A stretch of 64,000 bases of DNA from Brachycybe producta (Eukaryota > Arthropoda > Diplopoda > Playtdesmida > Andrognathidae): assembly GCA_036925085.1 (NCBI GenBank), contig JAUPFP010000034.1, forward strand, positions 945,501-1,009,500, read 5' to 3'. Position 1 is the stretch's first letter. Each line of letters starts with the position of its first letter. The position numbers were made by a program, and so were the translations under genes. Of this stretch, positions 37,230 to 47,457 are shown in pieces. The notes below the pieces were generated by a model. That model made no database searches. It saw only the letters and a list, made by a program, of their open reading frames with translations, and had not been told where the DNA came from.

Positions 37230-38185
37230 TGGGTTGGTTGAATGCACATTTTCCATATCATTGTATTAACTGGAATTTTGACAGTTTTCAATGTGCCCAG
37301 GGCTGCAATAAAATAATGAAGCAAAATAACTGGTATTAATGTTGACATATGATATATACCTGATTGAAATCAACACCCAGTTCAAAAGATAATTTGTTGA
37401 ATATAGCAGATGATAGGGTTGTGTAGATAGGGTTACCAACCCTGTAAAAGATTATGAAGGTGGGGGGAGGAGGTATAATTATTTTATTTGCATAAAATTT
37501 AGTATGTATTCAATTAAAGAAATAAATTTCTGGAACAAATTTTTTTATTGACGTATGATTTGAATCGTACTGACAACCTCAGGGTTATTATGAAGCAAAA
37601 AAATTAATAAAAAAAGTCCTTAAACCGACAGGCGTTCTGGGTAGATGTGCTCCATTTGATTTTGGCCAATAGGAATGTAGTATTTTATTCTTGCAGGATA
37701 TAAAACCCGCTCTAGAATCAAACCATAATGAATGCCTCGCAGCCTTCCCATGGATATCGATAAAGCATGGCATTCACTGCTACTTTTACTAAATGGGAAA
37801 ATACTGTTCACAGCTATTTTTATTGAGAATAAAATACTGCATTCCTATTGACCAAAATCCAATGGAGCAAATCTACACTCAACGACAAAGCAATAGTTAA
37901 TTCTGGCTAATAGTGGCTATCACAGAATTCTGAACGAAAATAAGAATGTCTGTCAAGATGTTGCCATACATGAATGACAATGTAATCCAAAAAAAAAAAA
38001 ATACCAAACTTAACTATTAGTGTAGTCATTTTTAAGGTCTGTTTTGAGGTGATAAAACATTTTCATTATTCTTAACTGATAAATACAAAAATTAAATGAA
38101 AACGAAATTGACAAATGTTTTACATAAAGATATTCTAAAATACATGTACTTTTTGATTTCAACAAAGATTTCTATGAAATACAAC
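37230..38185. other. Non-coding stretch
   Basis: No gene supported. Two related words (GGCCAATAGGAATG near 37662 and its inverse CATTCCTATTGACC near 37839) flank about 190 bp and may be another decayed hairpin element. Confidence 0.35.
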
Positions 38186-38189
38186 AGAA

Positions 38190-38275
38190 TCTCGATTATC
38201 CACTGGGAAACGTCTACAATCCGCCCCTGCCTCTTTAATCGGGCCATGCCTAATTAAGGATGGTTCTATTATATA
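38190..38275. mobile_element. pogo/Tigger-like terminal fragment
   Basis: ACAGAATCTCGATTATCC followed at about 85 bp by TTAAGGATGGTTCTATTATA resembles the CAG..TCGATTATCC termini of pogo-type Tc1/mariner relatives flanked by TA. Short and decayed. Confidence 0.4.
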
Positions 38276-38803
38276 TATATTAAGCGAGGTCTCTGATGTG
38301 TAACGTCGAAATGTATATAAATTTAAATAAATGAACCGCTTTTTTTCTCAAGGTTAACTATATGTTGCACACTCCCTATTCAAGAACGCCATGATATTAA
38401 ATTGGAGAGGGGAAAAGGTTGGAAAGTGAAGAAGGGGGGGAAGAGAGAAACGTGGAGGGAAAAAAAGTGGGAGGGGGTGACTGAAATTGAAATGAAAGAG
38501 TAAAAAAGGAACAAACGACGCGCATGCGCACACCAGAGAAAATGAAAAACTCATTTTCTTTATCAAATATAAAATAGGGAGGGGATAATAGCAGCAAAAT
38601 TAAACTAGAATTTATCACAGGCAATTGTGCCCAGCATTAGAATTTCTTTTGCTCCGCCCTTTTATGAATGTCATCAATTTTTAATTGGTTTGTTACATGG
38701 TCTGACGTCATAAAAGGGCGGAGGAAAAGAAATTCTAATGCTGGGCACAATTAATTGCCTGTGAATTTGGCTCCCGTCATTTATGACGGTTACCCCACTA
38801 GTT
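38265..38803 (+). repeat. Repeat R5, copy 2
   Basis: Same order of blocks as 31205-31815, including the (AT)n start, CATGATATTAAATTGGAGAG, ATGCGCACACCAGAGAAAAT, the M1 hairpin and the TCATTTATGACGG / CACTAGT end, with scattered changes and a shorter purine tract. Confidence 0.7.
38617..38762. mobile_element. Hairpin MITE M1, copy 5 (inside R5)
   Basis: A 146-bp hairpin ACAGGCAATTGTGCCC...GGGCACAATTAATTGCCTGT with TGACGTCA at 38703-38710. It shares its insertion point and shortened centre with copy 3, so the two descend from one insertion. Confidence 0.75.
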
Positions 38804-39158
38804 TGTTAATAATTAATGAACCTCCCCCTTTTCTCTGTTCTACTATCCGAGAGCGGACCATCAGCGAGAAAACGAACATGGCAATATCCTCTCGGGCCCG
38901 AGAGTGTGCGATTGTCATCGAATGTTAGTCAAGACGATTAAAGCTGACATATAGGTGAATTTCTTTTTATATGGCAAAGGGGGATATAAAATACAGAATA
39001 AGAATAGAAACTGACTTTGAAAAACATTGATGAGTGTTGTTGCTAGTGTATCTTTTTTTTTTTTTTTGCATTAGTGTTTTTTTTTGTTCAAAAGAAATCT
39101 TGTCTTCACTCTCACTGGAATGGCGTGTCTATTGATCTTTATAGTAAAAGTATCTCTC

Positions 39159-39159
<1 letters not shown>

Positions 39160-39242
<83 letters not shown>
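39160..39242. repeat. (TA)n microsatellite
   Basis: About 40 uninterrupted TA units. The Tyr-Ile frames here are artefacts. Confidence 0.95.
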
Positions 39243-39244
<2 letters not shown>

Positions 39245-39247
<3 letters not shown>

Positions 39248-41340
39248 GAATTTCGTATCACTACATAAGTTACAACACATCTGTAGTGTGTGCGGGTTCG
39301 TGTTTAACTCACAATTGTCAGTCTTCAACTTTACTTATCACACACATTATTGACATATTTTCACAATCTCTACATTTAGAGAACATAAACACTGTGTTTC
39401 TTGAGGTTCAAGTTTCATTTTAACCTCTCTTGTCACTTAAAAAAATAAAAGAAAATTGATAATAACTTAATATTAATACACTGTAGATGTCAGTTTTAAT
39501 ATCCATTCATTTTTTAATATATTTCTTTCATATATTTCTTTAAAAGTTTTCATTTTGCAACTTTACAGAGACGTGCTGGGAAAATAATTTAGCCCTGGCA
39601 TTTTGAAGATATACCGGCCCACATATTAGTAAGCAAAATTATAAAATTTTCTAGATGGCTATCTCTACATTAGTATATGCGCGGGAAACCAATAGTATAA
39701 GATTTATTGAAACCGCAGCACCTATTCGAAAACCCTGTAAGCAACAAACAAGCGGCTGCACACTCTTGTATGGTGACAAGAAAATTAACGACCCACTGTT
39801 TTTTTTTTTAATTTTATGCTGGATTGGCAATATTTTTTTGAAAAAAGAAAAATTGGCCCATTTGAATACCGGCCCTTCTGGCATTTGCCTGAATTGCCAT
39901 ATGGCCAGCACGCCTCTGCAACTTTTATTAGTTTGCATAAAAAATGTCAGGTTTACAGGGTTTGGCTGCCCCTTGATTGAAGTAAGCATTGGTAACTTTG
40001 AAATTTTCACTTTCATAAAGTTAACTCATTTGATGGCTGACTGGACTGACCACACAACTCAACTGTAATGCACAACTGATAAACGTTTATTGAGCGCACA
40101 TTAGATGATGCATTTATCAGGAGTGAGAGACTCTATAAAAGGCTTACTCAATAAATATTAATATGCTGCTATTGACAAGATATTTTCTGTAATAATTTAT
40201 GATTTACAAGAAAAGAACAAAAGAAACATTTGTTTTGTCAGTTGAGATCCTTCAGTTATTGTTAAAAATTTAATATTTTTTTTTCGGTATTTTTCTTTTT
40301 CTTTAATATTAAAGCTTTTCAATTTATCAGAGTAAGTTCATTTTTAAGTGCCTTTCAAGCTGCTTGGAAAGCTTGCAAAGTATGAATTGCCATTCGTGTC
40401 AAAACCAAAGCAGGTCATTATCAATTTTTTATTTTTTTGTTTATTTTGATACCTCAAACATTGAACATTTTTTTCTGGTATTTTTTGTTGTTGTCAAAAT
40501 AAGATACTAAAACGGTCACTCCGGCGACACCAATTACACTGGAGTGATATAAAAATATCAGTGGCTGCACCACATTATAAAACGCCCATTAAATTAGATA
40601 TTTTATGATTTAGTGATCCACTTTTATTTGTCTATAGAAATTAGCATGGAGGCTATTTTCAAAATTGTTGTAAAAATAGAAGGAATGTTAATTTGCTTAT
40701 GAAAAAGCATCAGTGGACTGATAGTATATTTGAGTGCTTATTCTACTTTAAATTACGTTTCCAGAATAAATGTGTTTGAAATGAGGAAATGCAAACAAAA
40801 ACCGAAAACACTGCAATTCCAGGTATTGGCATCATATATTTTTTTTCCAGTTATGCCAATATTCTCTTTTTTGAACTTAAAAATGTTCGTTGTCATATTT
40901 TCTTTTCTTATTGGCACTATTTTGCAGTGTTTATTATCTGTTTTTCAATCTTGTTTGTTCTTTTCGATGGCGTCATGGGGACTTTTAACTATAGGTGTGC
41001 GTTGTATAAGATAACTAAAGTAGAATTGATATTCTCACACACACATAGAAGTGATTTGATAATAGGCTGGCCCAGTTAACCCCAGTCTTCCCATACATAT
41101 ATAACAATACCACAATATAATTGAAGTTTGCACCTGTGCTGAGCGAATTGAATTGGATTGTTAAGGGTTTCCATACCAAAATTTTTTTTGTACTTCCGAT
41201 TACAAATGAAGAAGGTGTTAGAAGTGTAATATATCTTTATAATTATTGTTGTATTTTGCACATCTGTTGGTAACGGGGTGCGTGTGTGTACATTTGTGAA
41301 TATATTTTGAAAAAAAAAGTTTGTTATTATTATTAGCTAA
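39245..41340. other. Non-coding stretch 5' of the fucosyltransferase gene
   Basis: Open frames of 121 and 137 aa overlap on opposite strands at 39651-40068; neither resembles a known family and I do not call them. About 40690-40790 matches one arm of the 4.1-kb fold-back element. TTATTATTATTAG ending at about 41336 could be an acceptor for a 5' UTR exon of the next gene. Confidence 0.4.
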
Positions 41341-41358
41341 TAAGGTTTTTCGTTGGTG

Positions 41359-42492
41359 ATGGACAACATGAAAAAATCTCTAGCGGTTGTCATTATTTTT
41401 ACACTTTTTCTGTTATTTTTTCTTGGACAAAATCAATTCAATTATAAAGATTTCCACATGTATAACGTTTTTCAATGGAACGTTTCACTGGATTATTGGA
41501 CAGTTTGTTCTTACAACATGATAAACAAAAGTAAATGTCTTTGTTTTACACATAACGTGAGCTTCCTAATGAAGGCGCAACATGTCATCAATTTAAGTGA
41601 ACTTGTTGAGATTATTGAAGAAAGTTCTTCGGATCAGTTATCATGTGCAATGACAATTGCACCCATCGGAAGATTAGGTAACCTTATGGGAGAATATGCG
41701 ACTCTGTATGCACTTTCGAGACTTAATAAACGTAAAGCTTTTCAGTTATCTGATATGGCAAAAGTTTTACAGAAATATTTCAAAGTTTCAATGCCTGTTA
41801 TCGAAAGTGACACTTGGAATGTGGTGAAACACTTGAGGAAATCGTTTTGGTTGCATGACTGGATGGAAGATTCTTATGCCAATTTGAAGACGGGTACCTT
41901 TATCGAGCTTACTGGTTATCCTTGTTCTTTTACATTCTATCATCACTTGCGTCAAGAAATCCTTTCCGAATTTACTTTCCATGATAACATTTTAAGCAAG
42001 TGTGAGTCTGTTTTGAGAAATATTTCTGCATATCGCAATTCGACGACGTTTGTCGGAGTTCACGCACGTCGAACCGACTACGTAAGCCTAATGGTAAATC
42101 ATTACAAGGGTACGGTTGGAGACGAGAATTACTTTCGAGAGGCAATGTCCTATTTTCGTTCTAAATATAAGGATGTTGTGTTTGTGGTGGCAAGTGATGA
42201 TATGCCGTGGTGCAAACAGAATATGGACACTTCGAAAAAGGATGTTTTTTTTGTAGGTGAAGGAAACGTTGAAGATCCCATTCATGATTTTGCTTTGCTT
42301 TCAAATTGTAATCATTCAATTATCAGTATTGGAACATATGGTTACTGGACAGCCTATTTGGCAGGTGGAGAAACTATCTACCTTAAAGATTATCTATTGT
42401 CTAATTCTAGTTTTCTTCGAGTTTTTAAATATGACAAGTTTTATTTGCCTCAGTGGAAAGGAATAACAGCCAATTTATCAAATGTACACTAA
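41359..42492 (+). CDS. Galactoside 2-alpha-L-fucosyltransferase (GT11), complete and intronless
   Basis: Predicted to transfer fucose from GDP-fucose to galactose on glycoproteins or glycolipids in the Golgi (alpha-1,2 linkage). The 377-aa protein is full length for GT11. A short cytosolic end is followed by a membrane anchor at residues 6-23 (type II topology), then a stem and catalytic domain. Family motifs: GRLGNLMGEYA (104-114), the GDP-fucose binding HARRTDY (235-241) and FALLSNCNHSIISIGTYGYW (311-330). Many N-glycosylation sequons (e.g. NVS, NKS, NIS, NSS). The start is the first ATG at 41359; 41368 is an alternative. Poly-A signals AATAAA occur at 42693 and 42735. The coding region has no intron, so it may be a retrocopy or one of a lineage-expanded intronless set. 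The frame shows no damage. It lies on the same strand as the PDE4 exons, perhaps inside an intron of that gene. Acceptor sugar is not predictable from sequence. Confidence 0.93.
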   Translation: MDNMKKSLAVVIIFTLFLLFFLGQNQFNYKDFHMYNVFQWNVSLDYWTVCSYNMINKSKCLCFTHNVSFLMKAQHVINLSELVEIIEESSSDQLSCAMTIAPIGRLGNLMGEYATLYALSRLNKRKAFQLSDMAKVLQKYFKVSMPVIESDTWNVVKHLRKSFWLHDWMEDSYANLKTGTFIELTGYPCSFTFYHHLRQEILSEFTFHDNILSKCESVLRNISAYRNSTTFVGVHARRTDYVSLMVNHYKGTVGDENYFREAMSYFRSKYKDVVFVVASDDMPWCKQNMDTSKKDVFFVGEGNVEDPIHDFALLSNCNHSIISIGTYGYWTAYLAGGETIYLKDYLLSNSSFLRVFKYDKFYLPQWKGITANLSNVH

Positions 42493-42692
42493 GTAAATGT
42501 TTTCTAAAATGCAGGCAATTACTTGCCCGGGCTGCAAGGTGACAAATACCGCCTGCGCGGGTCCGTCTAGCTGCCAGTACGCCAAACATTCACTTTTATA
42601 CACTGCCGAAGTATAGTGCACGTAGGCATGCGTGTTTCGAAAACGTTTGACACGTACTCATTTGTAATTTAAGCTAGTTGTTAACAAAACAT

Positions 42693-42698
42693 AATAAA
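42693..42698 (+). promoter_or_regulatory. Candidate poly-A signal of the fucosyltransferase gene
   Basis: AATAAA 200 bp after the stop codon; a second one lies at 42735-42740. Either could serve. Confidence 0.45.
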
Positions 42699-42940
42699 AT
42701 ACACATGTGCAAAATGTGAATTGTATTAGTTGAAAATAAAAAAATGTTATTTGACAAACAAGCCAGCTGTGAGAACCTCTTGAAATGGTGGAAGTGCTAG
42801 GATGTTCTCGAAACTGTGAGGTCTCCAGAAACCTCCGAAAACTGGAAAGTGCCCTGGAGCATCTTGAAACTGTGATAAAATGTGATAACGTATTCCATCG
42901 GCATGCAACTAATTAATGGACACAGTGCAGTGAATCGCCA

Positions 42941-43121
42941 CGTAAGTGGCGATCGCATTGGCAATATTTAAATTAAGATTCACTGCAATGTGTCCTTGAA
43001 TTAATTGCAATTGCCAATGTGATAATACTCTTGCAAGACTTACAAGCAAGATTCACAGTAATATTTGACATTTCTTGCACGGAATTTTGTGAGGAAAATA
43101 GACAGTGTGATAGAAGCATCA
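42941..43121. mobile_element. Family T MITE, copy 2 of the 29033 type
   Basis: GTGGCGATCGCATTGGCAAT, GATTCACTGCAATGTGTCC, TTAATTGCAATTGCCAAT and ATAATACTCTTG follow in the same order as at 29033-29271. The right end is decayed (AGACAGTGTGATAGAAGC). Another end of the same kind (AGTGTGATTGCCGCTTTAG) lies at about 43342-43360, beyond the tandem repeat. Confidence 0.55.
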
Positions 43122-43156
43122 GAAGACTTGGAACATCTTTAGTCTGCACAAGTGCA

Positions 43157-43288
43157 GTTAGGTTAGGTTCGGTTCGGTTAGGACAGGTTCGGATCGGTTA
43201 GGACAGGTTCGGATCGGTTAGGACAGGTTCGGATCGGTTAGGACAGGTTCGGATCGGTTAGGACAGGCTCGGTTCGGTTAGGACGGCG
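43157..43288 (+). repeat. 20-bp tandem repeat TTAGGACAGGTTCGGATCGG
   Basis: About six units at an exact 20-bp period, four of them identical, with diverged units at the edges (GGTTCGGTTCGG). The TTAGG word looks telomere-like but occurs only once per 20 bp. Confidence 0.95.
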
Positions 43289-43369
43289 CGCTGCTAACAC
43301 TTATTTTATAAAGATAATTCCCAAGTAATCTAATGTTAGTAGTGTGATTGCCGCTTTAGGTGAAGATGG

Positions 43370-44184
43370 CTGTGGCAATGCTCTGTTTATACTTTTTAAG
43401 TTTTTACAATTTGTCTTATTCTTTTTAGAATTTAATATAAAATATTTTATGTGTTTTAACACCCAAAACACCTCTTCTGGTTATGGCATTGGCTTTAAGG
43501 AAGCCAGTGACTTGTGTATTATGCTTTTAAGCTATTCGCTTTAATGAACTGTCACCTATGATCACTTCCACGTTGTTGCGTGTCTTTGTCACAAACAGCT
43601 GGGGTGTTACTAAATACAATAAAATAGCAATAATATGGTTGGCTGCAAGTTGTACACTTGCGTGATAAAAATTACTTCCGGTCAAAGAAGAAGGTAAGAA
43701 TGTATTATGCTCGTTATTAGTGCAATAAGAACATATTACTTGCAATAAACTTTTACTGTTCAGACAAAAGAAACGTTATTGATCCACTACATGATGTGTA
43801 GTATGTAGAAAGTGTAATCATTTCATAATCAAGTGGAGTTTTTATGATAATATAGCCTATATTTTCCAGAAGAAAAAATGTTTTAGAAACTACAGTAGAA
43901 TGGTAAATAAATATTCTAAACGTATTTTCATGTCATGATATTTTTTAATAATAAACTGTTAATGATGGTGCGCGCGCACACACAAAAAACTAACCATAAA
44001 ATGGAATATAGAAATATAAAATCAGAATTAAGTTTCAGCCATACAGCCCTTCTGTGTTTCTTTGAATTCAACGCAGTGACAGACTGGCCTATCGCGGTCG
44101 ATTTGACATTTTCCCTTTAACGTGAGGCTCTAAGGTTCGCTTCGCACGAGACACCTAGTGTCGTCACAAAAGTTTACATTCATA
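43370..44184. other. Non-coding stretch before the LTR element
   Basis: AT-rich, no gene supported. It ends with the target site ATAG (44185-44188) of the LTR element. Confidence 0.45.
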
Positions 44185-44188
44185 ATAG

Positions 44189-44876
44189 TGTGAGCTTTTG
44201 ACATCAACCAATATTTTATTACCAACCTTTAGATGACATTTTCTACTTTTCGTTTCTTCTCTGAGCAGTATGACACCTGCACAGAGAAGATCCGAGCTGT
44301 AGAGAGAGCTGGATGGAGATAGATTGAAGTCACTCTTCTGCATGGGGGTGAAATCAATGCAGGAGAGTGGCGGCCATCTCTCTCTCTTCCGGTTGATGCT
44401 GATATACATCTTCTCCATCGGTATTCCGACTAGAGAAGATGTTGTAGCTGCTGAGAATCGTATAGCTCCTGCCCTATGAAACCTCCGGCCTCTGAAGAGA
44501 AGTTATTAGCATAAAGACATAGAGACAACGCTACTTCTTATTACAACACTTTTATTCATTCCTTGTAAGAAGTACAGATACAAGGGTGAATAGTAAAATA
44601 CTAACTGGAAATCCTCAGGCCCATGATTTGGAATGTATCGCAAAAACAGGCAAAGGAAAGAACTGAGGAACAAAGAGGAACATGGTCCTTTTATACCTTG
44701 GACCTGTGTACACCTGCGAGGTGTAACCAGGTCCAAGTGACCATGGTCCTTTATGTATCAATCCGCCACTGGGGCATGAGTCAGAAAGGTGAGTCAGAGA
44801 GGAGGGAGGGACGGTTGAGAGTTGTTTACCCCCCAGGCTATGGTTTTGGCGGGATCACGATTTACAGGGTGTTACA
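44189..44876 (-). repeat. 3' LTR of element L1
   Basis: On the minus strand it runs TGTAACACCCTGTAAATC ... GCTCACA (TG..CA). A TATA box (TATAAAA, minus strand, 44689-44695) precedes a poly-A signal (AATAAA, minus strand, 44551-44556) by about 140 bp, the spacing expected for U3 and R. Just inside the element lies a short purine tract read on minus as AAAGTTGGAGGGTA (44877-44890), the likely plus-strand primer. Confidence 0.92.
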
Positions 44877-45279
44877 TACCCTCCAACTTTGCTTGGAGTA
44901 CGTCCTCGTACTCCAGCCAAGGGTGGAAGGTTTTCAAGTTACGCAGCGGGGAGACATGGGTGGCTGAGGACTTACCGTGTACAGAGGTGGTTATGGAAAG
45001 GCACTGGCACCGAAGTGTCAGCGCCCTTAAAAATTGGAAAAGGCTGAAAACATAAAACAAAGATAATTAATGCTCGCTGAGTGGCGAGCCGCTATTGAAA
45101 TCTAAAAAGAAAAGAACAGTTGCAACGTATTTTATTTTTTTATAAATTTTTCGATAATGCCACCCGGATGGGTGGCAACCACATGAGTACATGTGGCGCG
45201 CAGCTATCCCTGCTGCGGAGGGTGGGGAGGATCCTGGGTCCATGAACCGTACGGGGGGGTAATCCCGCCGGACCTGGCC

Positions 45280-47457
45280 TCATCGGTAGCTGGATGCGGC
45301 AGACAGCCATTGTCCCTGGTCGTCAGGTAGATCCCGGTGGAAGATATTGAAGATGTCCCGGTCCCCGATAATCTTACGGGAGGACCGCTTGTTGTACAGT
45401 GTAGCCCAAGCGGCGTCCCATAAGACGGCGATTCGGTAGCGAGGATCCGGTTCCGGAATGTAGTGGCGACTGGTACGGAACGTCTGTCCAGCTGGCAGTC
45501 TAAAGACGGAGTTGACGAAAGCTCCCAAAAGGGCTTCCGTGGCTTCATCGATGGCATCTCCGGCGAAACTGGTGGTTTCAACAATCCGTCTTCTTGGGAA
45601 GACGATGGTGATGAGGACACTTGTTAGGCGGGAGAGTCCCACGACATATCGCTCCCGGGGAGGGAGGTCCAGACGGGGAAACCCTTCCTCCAAAGAGAAG
45701 TGTCCTACGTAAAGGGTGTTGGCAGAGCGCACTTCGCGCTGCCAAGTGACCCACCGATTGTTGAGCAACCTCTCGCCGGAGGTGGCTGCACGGAACGGAT
45801 GATCCAGCGGTAACCGCCCCAGAGTAGCCCCGGCATGGGGTACAGTGGGCGGTGCGGCTGGTCGGGCTGGTGTTGGAGCCGCAGGTTCCAAAGAAACTGA
45901 TGCGCCCGTGATAGGCCTGGCATGGCGCAAGGCGGACCGGGCCATATCGCGGGCCCGCTGACGTAGTCGCTTCGATGCCGACTTCCTGCTCAGCGCCTCC
46001 AGTGGCTTGGCACTTCCTGGTGCACGGCCCAGTGCTTCCATGGGGTCACCTCCCTGTCGCATGACGTCTTGCAGAAGGTTTGTGATGGCCTTCTGTTTTT
46101 TCAAGAACGCGGCACGCTCTGCGGAAGGTGGCGGCATCAAAGGTGTAGGCGTAGGTTGTCCAGAAGGGCGGCCCGGAGGTGGCGGAGGAGGAGAGCGACG
46201 CGGGACCCAAGTAGGAGGGCCCCGAGTTTCATAGCGATGGTCGCGGTCCAGTTGGACTCGGTGATCCTGTAGGTCTTGCCTGACCCTTGGGTCGAAGTTA
46301 TTACGCGGCGGAGGGCCGCGTCCAGAGGAACCACGTTGTTCCTGCTGACTTCTTCCGTCGGGTCGGCGTCGGGGCGAAAGATGGGAACCACGTGGCGAAG
46401 AGCGACGTGGTTGTGGCCGTTGAAGAGAGTCTCGAGGAGAGTGGTGGCCCCTGTAGGACTGTTGAGGCTCCTTGGGGCGAGCCCCAGTGGGAACCTGAAC
46501 ACGAACAGGTTTTGGAACCACCACTATGGAAGGTAGCTTTGGAGTCGGAGTTGGTGTGGCGGCCTCGCTGCGTGGAGGCGTGGCACATCGGGAGGTTGGT
46601 GGTGACGATAATGGTGTATGAGGAGGAGGCGGCGGAGTGATTGACGGCACCGGTGAGCAGTGTTGGAAAGGCTCTGGTGGCGTTATGGGTGGAGAAGGAG
46701 ATGTGGAGAGGCCAGTTGTCAGGGTTGCTGGCGAGTCGGAGGATGGAGATGATGACGTAGCTGACGACGTAACTCGGGCGGCTTCTTGGAGTCGGGCCTC
46801 GATTCGCAGGAGCTCCTCCTTCGGGAGTTGCGCCGTACACGGTAAGCCCAGCTCGACAAGGCGGGCGCAAACCGCACGGAGGTACGCCAGATTGTCCTCC
46901 CCTTCCTTCTTATCTCTGGCTGCCCGACGAAGAGCAGCCTCCCTCTGCAGCTCCAAGTGGAGGTCTTCGAGGGGGGAGGGCACAGATCCACCTCCCCCAC
47001 GCTTCCCTCTTGCTTCAGCTCCACCCGGAATGGGTTGACCAGGCGCGATGCTATCGCGGAACGCCTGGTTAACCCCCCATGCCATTGTATTAATATCGAT
47101 GCGGTCTTCCCGCTCCTCCCAGTAGTGTTTTGATGTCGTGACGTCGAAGGGGACGATGCTGCTTGGAGCAGCAGGCTTCCCTTCGCGCCCGACATTGGCA
47201 GGTCGCTTGAAGCTTGCTTTTAGGCGCTTCTCCCCACGCCGGCGAAAATTCTCCGGTTCGGAGGAGGTGCGGCGCCTATCTATTGTGTTTGGCGACTCTC
47301 TTCTTGTTATTGGCGCACTGGCGGCGCCCGCCCTTTGTAGCTGGCAGGTAGATTGAGAGAGGGGTTCAGCGGTCCCCGCCGTTCCACTCTCCGTCTCATC
47401 TTCACTAGAAGAGGCAGACATCATTCTGCCTCCTCTCCATGAGCCTCTACCTGGCAT
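45280..47457 (-). CDS. Second long frame of element L1, 725 aa, function unknown
   Basis: Not recognised. The first 110 residues or so are charged and Ser/Arg-rich. A likely helical, charged stretch (about 150-230, LHLELQREAALRRAARDKKE) follows. The middle (about 230-450) is dominated by Pro, Ser, Thr and Arg, including PPPPP and RRSSPRGS runs, and is probably disordered and able to bind RNA or SH3-like partners. The last 170 residues or so look folded (RWVTWQREVRSANTLYVGHF; YRIAVLWDAAWATLYNK; DRDIFNIFHRDLPDD). There is no signal peptide, membrane segment, polymerase, integrase or zinc-knuckle motif. It sits downstream of gag-protease where other elements keep pol or an extra gene, and could be made from a spliced RNA as extra genes of related elements are. 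It is predicted to start at the ATG at 47457. Confidence 0.75.
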   Translation of the reverse strand: MPGRGSWRGGRMMSASSSEDETESGTAGTAEPLSQSTCQLQRAGAASAPITRRESPNTIDRRRTSSEPENFRRRGEKRLKASFKRPANVGREGKPAAPSSIVPFDVTTSKHYWEEREDRIDINTMAWGVNQAFRDSIAPGQPIPGGAEARGKRGGGGSVPSPLEDLHLELQREAALRRAARDKKEGEDNLAYLRAVCARLVELGLPCTAQLPKEELLRIEARLQEAARVTSSATSSSPSSDSPATLTTGLSTSPSPPITPPEPFQHCSPVPSITPPPPPHTPLSSPPTSRCATPPRSEAATPTPTPKLPSIVVVPKPVRVQVPTGARPKEPQQSYRGHHSPRDSLQRPQPRRSSPRGSHLSPRRRPDGRSQQEQRGSSGRGPPPRNNFDPRVRQDLQDHRVQLDRDHRYETRGPPTWVPRRSPPPPPPGRPSGQPTPTPLMPPPSAERAAFLKKQKAITNLLQDVMRQGGDPMEALGRAPGSAKPLEALSRKSASKRLRQRARDMARSALRHARPITGASVSLEPAAPTPARPAAPPTVPHAGATLGRLPLDHPFRAATSGERLLNNRWVTWQREVRSANTLYVGHFSLEEGFPRLDLPPRERYVVGLSRLTSVLITIVFPRRRIVETTSFAGDAIDEATEALLGAFVNSVFRLPAGQTFRTSRHYIPEPDPRYRIAVLWDAAWATLYNKRSSRKIIGDRDIFNIFHRDLPDDQGQWLSAASSYR

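Noticed and set aside
39651-40068. Overlapping 121-aa minus and 137-aa plus frames
   Set aside because: They overlap each other on opposite strands, have no recognisable motif and no support from splice or start context.
43157-43288. Telomere-like TTAGG array
   Set aside because: TTAGG occurs once per 20-bp unit; the unit as a whole is not a telomere repeat.
46301-47195. Other frames of 121-189 aa on both strands within the second L1 frame
   Set aside because: Shadows of a long GC-rich coding frame; composition is what alternative reading of a Pro/Arg-rich gene gives.
45280-47457. Second L1 frame as an envelope gene
   Set aside because: No signal peptide, no membrane segment, no cleavage-type basic site with a following hydrophobic stretch, and very Pro/Arg-rich.
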